Below, piece after piece: positions 11,601 to 23,290 of a stretch of DNA of 64,000 nucleotides. The translations under genes and the position numbers were made by a program. The notes beneath the pieces are model-generated. The model had not been told where the DNA came from, searched no databases, and saw only the letters and a list, made by a program, of their open reading frames with translations. Numbering within the stretch: position 1 is the first letter of the stretch; every line of letters begins with the position of its first letter. Source of the DNA: Oscheius dolichura (lineage: Eukaryota > Nematoda > Chromadorea > Rhabditida > Rhabditidae); assembly GCA_932521035.1 (NCBI GenBank), contig OW051492.1:8122001-8186000 (forward strand), written 5' to 3'.

Positions 11601-13239
11601 TTCGAACTGTCAAATATTCAAATTTCCTCCATTTTGGAGGAAGGAATGCGGGGAAGCAATTATGCCGGCTACCACCAATACGGGGGCTTATTATTAAGAT
11701 TCTTATCCCCCTAGGAGAGACATATATCTCACTCTTTAATTGGCCGATCCATGGCCACAATATGCCGCGGTCCACATTCATTTGTCACCCGATTAGGCGT
11801 TCAAATTAATCTGTGAACGAGGCCCCCCTCGTCCCAATCCCACCACCATCAGGGGGACGGACGGGCGGCAGAGAGAAACATTGTCTAATGGGCTCCGAGG
11901 CGATTGCAAACAATGCCAGAGGGGGGATGTTACGACGAGGGGAAAGAGACAAGAAGACATCCCAGTGATGGACACACACAATTGGCCGGATACGATGGCA
12001 ACAACTGATTGCGATCCAGAGTAAAAAGAAGAAACAAGGGAGACTATGGCTTGGTGGCTGGGGTGGGAAGGGGCGTCGGGGACTGGATAGGGAGATCGTC
12101 GTCCGAAGCTCCCAGAAAGAAGTAGATCGTCCTCCAATTTGACACTCTCAACCTCTAAGTTTTCCTAGGGTCGGAAGGTATTCTCTACCTCAAACGTCGG
12201 TAATTAAACCAACACTACTGACTGCTAGCTGATAGCCGACAGAAGCAGCTGCCAAGATTTTATGGGGGCCATCTCTTGAATACCCTCTACCAGTTTCCAA
12301 CTCAATATAGATTCATGGAGACGATACATTCTGCCATCGTATCTTTCCAAACAAAACGATAGCTCTTTGTCAAATTGAATTAATTCCCTCCTTTTCAGTT
12401 ACTCTGCGGTCCGGAAGTTCTCTCCGCTGCTGAACTCGAGAAGTCTACCGTCTCCCTGGGTGAGGTCCATCAACTCTGCTGTATGGTGTCCTCCTCCCCG
12501 TCGCCTCTTCTCTTCTGGCAACATCAGGGTAAAAATATCACTTCCGTAAGCATCCCTTCCCTCTAAATAGACCGTCTCCCCCTTTCCAGGTCACCGGTAC
12601 CTCCGTCCGCCATATAGCTGAAACGGGTCAAGCTCGCTACTGTCTAGAGGTCCAGCTCAATTCTCTTTACAATTTTGGACCCTATAAATGTGTCGCCAGT
12701 CTAGCTGGTACCTTTTTCTATACTTTAACGGTCTATTCCTCAATTTAGGTCTCGAACAGAGTAAGGAATTCTTCATTGAACGGGATAAAGTCCCGCTGAT
12801 CCTCCACAACCCGGAGGGGTTCCTTTTCTACGGGGAATTCGCCATCTGCGTCTTCCTAGTCGTCCTCTGTTGCGTTTCCTGCTGCTGTATCCGGCGGGAA
12901 CATAAGAGAAACAAGAAACGAGCCAAAATGGACTATCCCTATTTAGATGTAAGCACTAATTTTCTTTATAATTGAGTATTGAATGCCCTACGAAGACAAA
13001 TACTCCCCAATTTACAGTACTATTACCCTCCTCCACGCAATGCTATCCCAGACTTTGTTCGGGCACCGTCTCCCGAGAATGAGGATTACCATCGACAGCT
13101 GGAGGTAAAAACTGACCATAGAAAGCAATATGAAAAGAGTTTGTAGATTTGGAGACAGCGAATGGCCATGATGCCCGCGCCACTGGCTGAATTCGACCAA
13201 GACACTCACCTAATGCCTTTGACCCACACTGCCGTTTGA
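8658..13239 (+). CDS. LRR and Ig-domain single-pass transmembrane receptor (5' exon(s) not found)
   Basis: Exons at about 8658-8855, 8895-9016, 9942-10111, 11441-11584, 12399-12545, 12590-12707, 12749-12948, 13018-13104 and 13147-13239 join in frame. The order is: an LRR N-cap Cys (SQDCSALKLD), repeats such as VISLNLGNNSF, LKTLDLAHNNL, LTTLNLSFNKL and LRLLDLSHNQL, an LRR C-cap (LDVSFNPLVCECPLWRF), one Ig-like domain (HQLCCMVSS...YKCVASLAG), a TM helix (FAICVFLVVLCCVSCCCI), a basic stop-transfer, and a Tyr/Pro-rich tail (YYYPPPRN). It resembles LRIG/AMIGO-type adhesion receptors; no specific orthologue is claimed. The signal peptide must lie upstream of the hairpin or has been lost. Introns 9017-9941, 10112-11440 and 11585-12398 are unusually large here, and the last holds an SL1-like sequence. 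Confidence 0.75.
9497..9555. repeat. Short GC-rich palindrome inside an LRR-gene intron
   Basis: GCCATACATGGGCA at the left is the reverse complement of TGCCCATGTATGGC at the right, with a GC-rich loop containing GGGCGCGCCCGGGCGCG. GCTGGTGCCA also occurs on both outer sides as a direct copy. It could be the relic of a small fold-back insertion. Confidence 0.45.
12111..12210 (-). pseudogene. SL1 RNA gene variant, probably inactive
   Basis: Leader at 12210-12189 on the minus strand begins GGTTTAATTACC but then reads GACGTTTGAG instead of CAAGTTTGAG. The following body (GTAGAGAATACCTTCCGACC...) matches the other type-B copies. The Sm-type site is damaged (AAATTGGA rather than AATTTTGGA) and the 3' hairpin is not evident. 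A CTTGGCAG box still starts exactly 46 nt upstream (12256-12249). It lies antisense within an intron of the LRR-Ig gene. Confidence 0.75.
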
Positions 13240-13429
13240 TCTCTTATGTTTTTTTTATTACATATTACCTCATTATGATAAAGAGAAAGGGAAAATCATA
13301 CTGGTTTATTACGGTCGGCTGGACGGGCACTCGAGCCTGGCCGAAAATCCCCACTCCTGGTTACAAAGGTGATGGTCCGCTATTAGTGTAGCACCCTGAT
13401 AAGGGTAAATAACGGCGATAAGAGTATAA

Positions 13430-13860
13430 GAGAATATATACAAGGTAGTGGATCTAATTGTGCAGATCTCGTGCGCGGCTACGGTATTGCACTGGTTCCC
13501 TGATTCGCTGGAATGAGAGACGGCCCGAAATGGAACAACTATATCTGCCGATGACTGTCCACTTCTGTTATTCTTGCTTTAATGCCCTGACTTATATGAC
13601 GAGAGGATGATTTGGGGAGGAATACGAAAGCGAGTCGACGGAATATTGGAGGGATAGCAGTGATCGACTATGGGACCATGTCCGAAAGCTTTCAGGTCCC
13701 GTAGCGGAGAGGTTTTCCCGAGGAAGATCCGTTGGAAATGGACTATATCCATGTCTAGATTTGAGGGTCCTGGTTAAAATTGGTGAGAGCCCTTTGGATG
13801 AAAGTTCTCTAGACCAATTTTGGAGAAGCTCTAATAATTCGAATGAAAAATAAGGAAAGC
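13430..13860 (+). pseudogene. Decayed copy of the sequence at 15.4-15.8 kb
   Basis: Translated, LYLPMTVHF and YESESTEYWRDSS align without gaps to LHLPMTPHF and NESELTEFWKDNS of the 15,355-15,792 frame; CTGCCGATGACT is identical in both. The copy has a TGA exactly where the other has TGG (after RG), so it is broken. The family is unknown; it could be a lineage-specific gene or a transposon-derived frame. Confidence 0.4.
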
Positions 13861-13974
13861 ATGCCAATTGACAATTAGATTAGGAATAATTGAGTCTACA
13901 GGTCATTTTCCCATGGTCATAAAGCTTCCGCCCCTCTTCCCATCGATTGATTCACTTATCCCAAAATATACAAA

Positions 13975-14711
13975 ATGCCTCCTCCGCGTAACCACCCCAA
14001 TCAGGATGAGCTCAAGAAATATTTGTACGTTCCCAAGTGAGTTTTTCTTCTGTGATTGACCCGATTTCCTCCCATCGAAAAATCCCCTTTTCTAGGATAT
14101 TTTGGTATCGTTTGAACTGTTATCTCACCAAGATCACAATTATTTCGGTCAGTTTAATTGTTTGATATGAAAAAAAGATTCGTGTCTAGCTCTTTCTGCC
14201 AACAATTCGATTTGCCTATGCCCTTTTTGTAAATGAATCGGAAATCGATGAGCTGTATTGGGGCTTAGGGATGCCTATTCTTCTAATTATCTTCGCTGTT
14301 ATCCGTATAGAGCGGTATAGTGAGCAGGTATGCCGCATATCTACCGATATAATCTAATTTAGCTCGGATGCTTGTTAAAACCTGTATCATTAGCAATACT
14401 GCCGCTTGTAAGTTCCATATTGTTTCCTCAAAGGTTTTAGGTTATTTATTTCGCTGTTGTCCTAGTTGTCATATCTGCTCCTCTTGGTGAGATTCCACAG
14501 GTTTTAGGTGTAGTTTTGACGGAATCTACAAACTTCGTTATTTTCAGCCTATCTAGTGCCATGCGCTTCAGTTATGGCTCTTTGGATTGTTGAAAAGGCT
14601 ACTATGTGTCAACCTTTTAGAGTACGTTACAGGGGAACAGTAGGGCTGCCACTGGCGTTTCAAAGCCGATCCGCTCGGACCCGACCCGATTGGCAGCCCT
14701 GTCTCTTTTAA
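13975..14711 (+). CDS. Multi-pass membrane protein, unknown family
   Basis: Six exons (13975-14036, 14096-14147, 14190-14327, 14363-14407, 14441-14486, 14548-14711) join in frame through 35-61-nt introns to a protein of about 168 residues. After a short hydrophilic start (MPPPRNHPNQDELKKY) come four hydrophobic stretches: LTKITIISLFLPTIRFAYA, LGMPILLIIFAVI, PVSLAILPLVIYFAVVLVV and YLVPCASVMALWIV. The C-terminal ~30 residues fall in a 10-bp inverted pair (14642-14651 / 14691-14700) and run into a mini-transposon, so the original C-terminus may have been replaced. I do not recognise the family. Confidence 0.55.
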
Positions 14712-15246
14712 ATGGAAAAACTGCGAAATTCGCTAGTTGAATGGGTTCTGGGAATTCTACCACACGTCGATCGGCTCTACCACATGTCGATGGGTTCTAC
14801 CACCTATAATAGCGTTCACGGGTCCCGGCGCGCCGTGAACGAGTAGCGTCCTCCGCGCTTGGCGCGCATTTGAATTTTGAACGTCTTAGCGTATTTCTTC
14901 GTATTTTCTAGCGCTTTCTTGCCCTGCCTTCTATTATTGATGGAAAGTAAGGTCAAGTAATCAAAATAAAAAAGTTTCGGCAGGAGCATGGCCGTCCCGG
15001 AGAGGGAGTCCACATCAATAACCGCTGATGTTGCTGCTGCTTCTGTTGGTGGAAGTCGCTAGGCGGCTAGGATGTCAAATTCAGTAGAGCATACGGCCTC
15101 ATGTGGTTTAAGGCTCGGGGTTCCGTCCTTTGTTACGGCTAGGCGGCGGACGAGCAGATACCGAACTTGAAATCGGCGAAGGTCGGCAGCAACCACGGCT
15201 GGCTGCTTTGGTGGCAGAGAATTTTTTCCATTTGAAATGGACTATA
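14700..15246. mobile_element. MITE-like element, copy 2 (larger)
   Basis: The left end shares a 25-nt identical block with copy 1 (14710-14734 versus 6244-6268). The right end (TTTTTTCCATTTGAAATGG then ACTATA, ending 15246) is its inverted counterpart. The body is ~547 bp and differs from copy 1. No transposase is seen. Confidence 0.45.
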
Positions 15247-15354
15247 GCTAGTTTTCAAAGCAGTCTTTTCAGCCATTCTATTCGTCCAGTTCATTTATAT
15301 ACTGGGGGAAGCGCAGAAAAGGCAAAGAAATAGAAATTACCGCTAGCTCAGCCA

Positions 15355-15792
15355 ATGAAATTATCCTCTACAACAAAACTCAGAGGGTATGCAGTGTCGG
15401 AATTTGAAAATCGAGGGCCCGTACCTTCCAGACAGTCGATTTGTCGAGAGCAACTTTGGGGAAGCGCAATAAGGACTACAATTGGTCTCATCGACTTCCC
15501 TCTGGGACCAATATATCCCCATTTCAGTATCTACAGGTGTAATGCGGAAAAGACCAATAGAACGTTTCTTCAGATCCTTCCGTGGAGTCGAGACAACGTG
15601 GAGTTAAATAAAATAGGAATTCGACAAGGAATGAAGCAGTTGCACCTGCCGATGACTCCTCACTTTTACCACGCTCGCTGTAGAACCATAACTTATATTA
15701 AAAGAGGTTGGTTATGGGGAAAAAATGAAAGTGAGCTTACGGAATTTTGGAAGGATAACAGTGTCTTACTAGTATATTTTCTTTTGTGGTGA
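15355..15792 (+). CDS. Unassigned 145-codon reading frame (repeat-family member)
   Basis: An ATG-initiated frame of 145 codons. Its C-terminal half (about residues 95-135: LHLPMTPHF, ITYIKRGWLWG, NESELTEFWKDN) is matched at protein level by the broken copy at about 13.43-13.86 kb, which suggests it was once selected as protein. No domain is recognised, and the N-terminal half may include unspliced intron. Confidence 0.3.
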   Translation: MKLSSTTKLRGYAVSEFENRGPVPSRQSICREQLWGSAIRTTIGLIDFPLGPIYPHFSIYRCNAEKTNRTFLQILPWSRDNVELNKIGIRQGMKQLHLPMTPHFYHARCRTITYIKRGWLWGKNESELTEFWKDNSVLLVYFLLW

Positions 15793-15883
15793 GCATTGAA
15801 TAAACATCTGACTGTTTTTGCCTTCTCTACCATCAACAAGTACGTCTCCAAGTATCCGAAACCTCGGATACGGTAAATTTCTC

Positions 15884-15902
15884 CCTTGGGGGGGGGGGGG
15901 GC
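15884..15902. repeat. Poly-G tract within a small inverted repeat
   Basis: A run of 13 or more G residues lies between GGATACGGTAA (about 15857) and TTACCGTATCC (about 15923), which could pair. It is non-coding. Confidence 0.5.
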
Positions 15903-15981
15903 AGTAGTGCAGGTTTTGAACTTACCGTATCCGCCGTTTTTCGATGTAAAATAATCGATACAATATAGGCTAGATTCATTA

Positions 15982-16182
15982 TACAGTGGCGACCAAAAGT
16001 TTGGAAACTTTTGATATTCTGGGCTAGCTCGCCCATAACAGCGTCTGGTTTTCTAGAAACTTGCTATAATGGGTAAAAATAGACGAGAAACACGATGGTA
16101 ATGTTTATTTTTACAAAAACTCAAACTTGAGAATTTTATAAATTTTTTTTTGGAAAATCGCGGGCCAAAAGTTTGGAAACCT
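15982..16182. mobile_element. Tc1/mariner-like terminal fragment
   Basis: It starts TACAGTGGCGACCAAAAGTT (a TA followed by CAGTG and a CCAAAAGTTTGGAAAC core), and the same core recurs as GGGCCAAAAGTTTGGAAACC at about 16163-16181. Such repeated CCAAAAGTTTGGAAAC ends resemble those of Tc1-like elements. No transposase frame follows, so this is a fragment. Confidence 0.4.
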
Positions 16183-16397
16183 CTTTTCTCGACTCTCTTG
16201 CGCTTGGAATAACCATATACTTTTAAATGTCTTTGTGTAGAAATATTTCTATAAGGGTGTTCTACATGGGCACGAATCTCCCCGTAAAAACCGTACAAAG
16301 GAGCTCCCCGAAATGCCCCCGTTTAACCGTAATTGGCTTTGATTGGGGTTTCATGGCGGATAAATCTAAAATTTATTGAGTTGTACTCAGTGTTCCG

Positions 16398-16515
16398 GCT
16401 TGCCCGTGCTTGGCTCCCCTCCTCCAGCACTGGTTTTCCCTCCCCTAGCGCCGGCTCCCCTTGCCCAGCGCTGTCTCCCCCTCCCGAGCTGCCCTCCTGC
16501 CCAGCGAGACGATCT
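16398..16515. repeat. C/T-rich degenerate tandem repeat
   Basis: Units resembling AGCGCTGGCTCCCCTCYCC repeat about five times with drift. They open a Pro/Ser-rich frame that I read as low-complexity DNA rather than a gene. Confidence 0.5.
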
Positions 16516-16519
16516 TCCA

Positions 16520-17540
16520 CCGGCCTCTAGTCATTTTCTTACCGGATTAAAGGAACTGTCAAGCCGGGGGAAAAAGTGCCGACAAGTGCCGACAGCTCCC
16601 GCCCACTTCAAGAGCACACAGAACTGCCGCTCCTTGAAGATAACGTTTCCACCCGCTTAATAGGCGATGATAGCAAGGTGACAATAAATCTTGTGACAGA
16701 ACGCCTTGTTTCGAGTTTCTTTTTCCTTCAACTTTCTTATTAGCGAATCACTTATTCGGTAAAATATCCATCGGAAGCCATCAGACGGAGATGAGGGTTC
16801 AATGAAGTTTGGAGGGTATCCTCTCTCAATTCTGTGGAGGGTGAAATCTTGAATACATAAAATTGAAGAAAAAGGAGAAGAATCGATGACTATAGAGGAC
16901 CAGAACATCAGAAAAAGTAGAACAAAAGAAGGGAAGCAAAAGACTCGCCTACTTTTCAAGGAAGAACAATAATTACGGGATTACTGCCTATTACGATTGG
17001 TAAATGCGCATCAATGGACTTCGATACACTAGTTGGTCAAAGATATAGACTGCAGGCTACGCTCACTGTTCTCTGGCAACTGATCAATCTATTGAAATCC
17101 CTTTCCCACACACAAAAACACAAAGGTATTCGACTGTGAACACAATAGTTGGGGAATACAATGAAAATCGAAGGAAAAGAGATGAAACCAATTTTTGGCT
17201 GTAAAAACAAGCTGGAAAATTATTTATGGAGAATCTTAGCTTATTGAGAACAATTTTATGTATCTTGTTTGACAAATGTGCATTATGCAAGCTGGAAATT
17301 AATTTTTCTTTTGGAGAACTTTTTGCTAGGGTGAACCGGATCAAAACGGAGAGAGAAGAGGTGCTGATGGCTAGCTAATTTCTCCCAAAAGTGTAAAATG
17401 AAAACGGATTTCGGGGGAAACCCAATATCATTGAGCAGAGAACAGTGTCAAACGGCACAAGAGCTCTAATAATCAAAAGAGAGGAATCCGATTAAAAAAG
17501 AGGAAATCACACATACGGTTCGGTGTTGCCTCTCTTACAT
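16520..17540. other. Intergenic, no gene seen
   Basis: Only AT-rich short frames with no consistent splice sites or recognisable motifs. Confidence 0.35.
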
Positions 17541-17546
17541 GAAGGG

Positions 17547-18080
17547 TTAATTTCTATTTCCATTGGCAGCGATATCATTTGGCCAATAATCTCCAAGGTA
17601 GAAAAATTGTACAGCTTCGAACATGTTGCAACTATTCCTAAAACCTATAAATACCGTTTTCTTCTCGTAGTCATCCAAGACGTCGGAGAACATCTTCCCC
17701 AGTTCGGGATTTATCGTGATGAAGTGCGGCACAATTAGAAGCTAAACAGGAAAGGATAAAAAGAGAAACAGAAACTAACATTAGTCGCCCGTCTGATGAA
17801 TCTATTTATACTTCTGTTTACGAACTGCCGTTTCTCTCGGTGAAGATCAAGATCATCGTAGAAACGGGCGTTGAATTCCGCTAGCTGGCCACTCGTCGCA
17901 GGGTAGCCGTTCTTGTGGAGGCGCCGAAGATACTGCTCCCTGTACCAGTCCACCTCTTCATTCAATGCCAACATTCCAATTGATGACGATGGCCAGAAAG
18001 AGGAAAACACTCCGTGGATTCTGGTAAAGTTGACTAGTCAATTGACTCATGTTCGACAGTTTATGACGAAGCCACGCTTC
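17547..18080 (-). pseudogene. Decayed tandem copy of the 18.4-19.6 kb coiled-coil gene (5' exons)
   Basis: The minus-strand exon at about 17990-17780 encodes WYREQYLRRLHKNGYPAT and FNARFYDD, matching KYREQYLRRLHKDGYPAT and FNSGFYDD of the neighbour. A following exon (about 17730-17650) gives PELGKMFSDVLDDYEKK, matching PELGKMFFEVVADYEKK. Further upstream, ESTECFPLSGH parallels ESTDSSPLSGH but has TAG in place of a Trp codon. The coiled-coil exon is absent: after YEKK the sequence diverges and stops at 17547. This is a partial, broken duplicate. Confidence 0.6.
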
Positions 18081-18389
18081 AGAATTATTGAATAGCCCGG
18101 AATCTTCGAATTGACAACGAGATTTTCCGAGAGGACAGAGAAGAACTCGAAGAGCTTGGCATTCAAGACGGCTCCCGCCAAATTACAAGAGGAGTCTCGG
18201 CCAAAAGGGGTCGGAGGTATACCGTGATGATTCTAACGAAGCAGAGAAGGAAGAAAACGAGATAAAGACAAAGAAATGTTTATAAGATAAATCACAATGA
18301 AAACAGAAGTAAAATAAAACACACAATTAGATGGGAAGATGTGTCTTGGATTGTTCTTCACGGCGGCAGGAAGATAGAGGGACGAGGAG

Positions 18390-19603
18390 TTACTGAAGAG
18401 ACGGCTTCTGGAAAATTAGAAGATTAGTAAACAAAAAAAAAGAAGACAACTCACATTGATGATGGAAGACAGTGTCTTCTGCACCTCTAGAGCAGCCTTC
18501 AGCATTTGGTCCTTCTCCCGGAGTTTTTCCTTCAAAGAGCGGTTTTTATCCTCCAGGCAGCGATTCTTCTCCTCCAACGGGCCGTTTTTCTTCTCCAAAG
18601 AACGGATCGTATCCTCCAAGGAGCGGACTTTCTCGTCCAAAGAGTTGTTCTTATCCTCCAGAAAGCGATTCTTGTCCTCCAGAGTCCGCTCCTGGTTGGC
18701 TGTGTCTGCCTGTACCATGTTCAGTTGGTAGTTCATCAGATTGAGTTCGTCCTCCAGCTTGGCCATGCCCGCTTCCCTCTGCTCCATCGTCCTCTTCATC
18801 GTCTCCGTCTCCTCCTCCAATTCTTGAACTTCCTCCTCCTTGGTGTTCATCCTCCTGGCCAGATCACAGTATCTCTTCTCCAAATCCTCTTTAGCCTTCT
18901 CCAGGTCGCCAATCTTCTTCCTCAGCTCGTGGCTGTCGGCCGTGTCGCTGTCCTCCTGGGTGTCGTCCATTGAGATGGCCGAAAGAGATGACACTGTGCT
19001 GACGCTAGATGTCTCGTCGTCTGAAATACACGGAATAAAGAGGAAAAAAAACCTTACCATGGGCAGCTATTTTAATGGCCATCTTCGGAGGACTGGCTGG
19101 CCTCTTCTTGGCGGGAGTTCCCTTCACAGCCGGAGGTGCCACCTTCCATTTCTTCTCGTAGTCGGCCACCACCTCGAAGAACATCTTCCCCAGCTCGGGC
19201 TTGTCCCTCATGGAAAATGGTAGAATACTATTCTAAAGGGAAAAGAATAAATATAGAGGAATTCAATGAAACAAACCTTGATTGACGTCGTATAGAAATA
19301 CCACACTAGATCGACAAGGTTTTTCCGTTCCTTTCCGTGAAGACGGGAATCGTCGTAGAAACCGCTGTTGAATTCCGTCAGCTGCTCGACCGTGGCAGGA
19401 TAGCCATCCTTGTGAAGACGTCGAAGATACTGCTCCCTGTACTTGTCGTTGACCGGAAGAACGGTGGACATCTTTCCTCGTGGAAAAAGAAACAAATGAC
19501 CAGATAGAGGAGAAGAATCCGTGGATTCTTGCAAACTTGACCAGTCAATTGGCTCAACTTCTACCGTTTTTGACCACTCCACGAGAGTGGCCTTCCCAGA
19601 CAT
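18390..19603 (-). CDS. Coiled-coil protein, unknown family (complete copy)
   Basis: Exons 19603 (or 19471)-19277, 19232-19058, 19020-18455 and 18407-18390 join in frame on the minus strand. The N-terminal domain contains YREQYLRRLHKDGYPAT and PELGKMFFEVVADYEKKWK, then a Lys/Pro-rich link (KGTPAKKRPASPPK), an acidic Ser-rich segment and a ~150-residue coiled coil built on repeats of (S)LEDKNRFLEDKNNSL type. Two in-frame ATGs (19603 and 19471) are possible. The decayed neighbour shows similarity upstream of 19471, which favours the longer form weakly. A partial inverted copy lies at 40.85-41.45 kb. Function unknown; the coiled coil suggests a structural or scaffold role. Confidence 0.65.
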
Positions 19604-22154
19604 GTCGAATGCTGTCAAGCCAATCAATCTGGTTAGAACGTTGGCCCGAATCTCACAAACCTCCCAAAGAAGCAATATACCCTTTCTAGAACAGTATCAG
19701 TGCCCATGTTCCTACGAAACCGCACAGTCCTCCCAGAGAACTTCCGGAAACAGGGAAACGGCGGCGACAACGTCGAGTAGAATTAAGACTGCTCATCCGA
19801 TACAGCAGTAGACGCTATAGCGACCACTTTTCTAGTTTTATTTCCTCTTCTCCAACAGGAGATTCTATTACCTCATTTCGGTCCTCTTAGAATCCTGTTG
19901 GGTCCCAGGCTATCAGTGTCTCCCATACATGACCGAGAGAGTCAGGCTCGGCCCGGCCTGGGGGTGTTTCGCCATGAATGGTTTTAGACAGGCCAATGCT
20001 CCTCCTCACCGAACAACGGCACCATTTGATACAATTCTCGATTCCTTCTATTTTGGATAGTAGCAAGAAGAAAGTTTCTTTTGCGAGTTGCTGTGGGGAA
20101 TGCCCGCACTGTCTCCTGTTTAAGAGCACAGAGAGCCGTATCAAGTGGAATCGTATCTAGGTGCACGCGATCAGCTGATTGTCCGAAAGATTAGAGGTCA
20201 TTTTTCGCCGGGGCCGATGCCCCCCGAAGATAAACAGATTAGCGCAACACGCGAAATGTTCTTCTTCCGCTGATCGTGACCGCCGGCCATGCGGTCGGTC
20301 CGTTCCCATCCATTGTGACCACGATGATAACACGCCCATTGACGTATCTGCTCACTGCTCTATGCCTTTCTCTAAGGGGAAAAATAGTTTCTGTCCTATG
20401 AAATGAGTCACTTGTTCTCTTTCTCTTTCGCCCGTCCCCTGAGGTATGAACGGCGAGAATTTACGTCACACGCGGTCGAAAATAGCCCCATGCCGCGTCA
20501 AGCCCCCCAACTGTTTCGCCATCCTATCAGCCGTTTATAATGAGCCGTCGTGGTCAAGGCAACCCCCACTCTTGATTGTGCAGCCAGTGTTGGCGATAAT
20601 TAGTCGTTCCGTTGACAGAAAGATAGAGACGAGGGCAGTGCTCCCCTTCTCCGCTTCTTTTCCCCTTTCTTTTCTCACCTTTTAAGACCCTGATTCTATT
20701 TTTTAGAGCAAAATTCATTCCCCTTGCAGGTTTCCCCAGTTTTCTTTTTTGAACGAAGGTCACCGCCCCTCGCCTTGCAACAGATCACATGACACTATTT
20801 ATTTCCAACTGACCTCTGCCAACTTCCTTCCTCGCCCCTAAACAAGGCATCAAATAACAGAATTTGTTAGAACTCCTGGAAAACAAATCAGCATGACTCT
20901 GAGCATGAGTTTATATATGATGCGTGATTTTTGGAAAGAAAATGGACAGTTTCGCCATATAATATCGTCATAATGGTATGAAAGGGCCTGGGAATGGAAA
21001 GGGGAATGGGCTTCCCACCGTTGATCCACCTTATAACGATAGAATTCCAAGTTTATTTAATTTACAACTTTGAATACATTATTTATGAAATTTGCCGTGG
21101 TTTGGGAGTTCTATTAGGTTGGTATAGGTTCTCATTTCAAGGACACGGTCCGACGGCTTGTCATCTCAACCTACTTACGGGGTTCAAGTCATTTTTTAGA
21201 GGGGAATTAACCCCAAAAGTCACTGTTACGGGAAAGAAAAGTTCTAAATAATGATTTCGAGGGGAAGAGGCCATATTTCTGAAATTTGGCCATTTTAGCC
21301 AGCCAGCCTAATGATCAGATGGCTCTGCCCTCCAGTCCTACTCCAGATTCCTTGAGTTCTCACTGATTCCCTTTATTATTTTTCAATTTATCAGTTCCGT
21401 TTCGCGAATACAGTCATCCCCCTGTTTTTTGTTGTCGTCCCTTTTATTGCCGGTACATGTCAACAGACAAACGGCTGACTCCTTGCACCCGGTCGCCTTG
21501 CCGGGAATAGTCGCCCCGCCGCTCCGTATACAGTCAACAGTATAGACGTGTTTAGAGTTTCATCACCCATTTTTGCAGAGAAGGGGTGGGAAAGCGGGTA
21601 AACTACATTCCATTCAAGTTCATTTTGTTCTTTTTCATTATCACCTGCTTCCTCCTTCCCTAATCGGGCTTGTCCACTCCTTCTGATACATAATGCCCGA
21701 TAAGGGTAACCAAGTGGCTTGGTTCAAGTACAAGCCAGGCCAAAACTACAAAACGTTCTGTTTATCAATCTACAGGTCTTTTCTCCCATCATGGGCTTTC
21801 GAAATGATTTTAAAGGTCTTTTTCCCGTTCATATGATCAGACAAAATGTAATTTCCGAGACACCTGCTCATTATCGCGGCCTTCTGATCTAATTGCTCGC
21901 CTATTCACCAAAGTAGAGTCTTTCTTCTAGGCAGAGCAATTGATCTTTTGAGATCTAAAGTCAACTGCTTATCGTTCCGTACCTCCAAATTTCCGCCAAA
22001 AAATCTCTTCCCAGCGAAGTTCAGTGGCCATTGGCTGCTTCCAGGCCGTTCTGTTGCCTCCATGTCCGAAAACCTCGCCCATATCTCCCTTTTCTTGCCT
22101 ATATTGTATTTTCTTACCATTATCTTCATTATACACCCTCTCCTCTCCAGGAAA
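19604..22154. other. Long intergenic region, no gene seen
   Basis: About 2.5 kb with many short shadow frames on both strands but no splice-supported protein, RNA gene or repeat that I recognise. The right end should include the stomatin promoter. Confidence 0.4.
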
Positions 22155-23290
22155 ATGGCATCCGTCGGTCATGTAAACGGTCCTCCGGGCTATGATGAAC
22201 AGCGCGGCGGTGGGAGCGCCCGTATGGTTGAAAACGGCGGCCAGGAAGCGAGCGAAGAGGTTGGACACAGTCGTGGATGTGCCGAGATCATCCTCATCAT
22301 TATTTCCTACATCTTCGTTATTCTTTTCTTCCCCTTCGCTATCTGCTATTGTATCCGGACGGTGCAGGAATACGAGAGGGCTGTCATCTTCCGTTTGGGA
22401 CGGCTTCTTCCCGGCGGGGCTAAAGGACCAGGTAAGGGCTACTGTATTCCCTACAACTAGAGAATTAGGGGTCTTCTTTGTTCTTCCATGTATCGATTCC
22501 TACACCAAGGTGGATCTCCGTCTCTTTTCGTTTGAAGTCCCTCCACAAGAGATCCTCTCCAGTGATTCTGTCACCGTTCAAGTTGATGCCGTTGTTTATT
22601 TCCGTATCAACAATGCTACAGCCTCTGTAGGGACCTTAAGAATCCTGGAAAACGTTTTTAGGTCACTCAAGTGGAAAACGCCCGCGGCTCTACGCAACTC
22701 TTGGCTCAAACCACCCTGAGAAACATCCTCGGGACGAAGAAACTCTCGGAAATGCTCTCCGACAGGGAGGGGATCGCCAAATCCATGAAGGTACGACCTT
22801 CTTCCCCTTTTGTAACCTTCGGCCTCTTCAGATCACCCTGGATGAAGCCACAGAGCCCTGGGGAGTCCACGTGGAGCGTGTCGAAGTCAAGGATGTCCGC
22901 CTTCCCCAACAGCTCCAACGAGCCATGGCTGCCGAAGCCGAGGCGTCCCGCGAAGCCCGTGCCAAGTTGATCGTCGCCGAGGGAGAGCAAAAGGCCTCCT
23001 TCGCCTTGAAAGAAGCCGCCGACGTCATCTCCTCCTCCCCCGCGGCTCTCCAGCTCCGCTACCTCCAAACATTGAACACCGTCGCGTGAGTTATCCTCCT
23101 CTTTCCCTGAAGATAAAGAATTTTCAGTGCGGAGAAGAACACGACGGTCATCTTCCCCTTCCCAATTGATCTGATCCAAGCCTTCCTGCCCCAGCAAAAC
23201 CAACAGTTAGGACTAGAGACAGCAGAGGTCATAATTGAAGCGGATTTCAGGAATCGCAACGTTTCTGGGCTGGTCCATCACACCCAATAG
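22155..23290 (+). CDS. Stomatin-family (SPFH/band 7) membrane protein
   Basis: Exons 22155-22431, 22469-22626, 22662-22790, 22832-23085 and 23128-23290 give 326 residues. A hydrophilic N-terminus precedes one hydrophobic hairpin ([19 protein letters not shown]), then a full band-7 domain: [84 protein letters not shown] and [15 protein letters not shown]. Stomatins are oligomeric inner-leaflet proteins that bind cholesterol and gate ion channels (MEC-2, UNC-1 and STO proteins in C. elegans). All the hallmark blocks are intact. I cannot say which nematode paralogue this is. Confidence 0.93.

Noticed and set aside
16333-16660. Proline/serine-rich protein
   Set aside because: The frame is opened by a degenerate C/T-rich tandem repeat in several phases and has no splice support.
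18456-18973. Long plus-strand frames over the coiled-coil exon
   Set aside because: They are shadows of the minus-strand coiled coil; repeat periodicity keeps all frames open.
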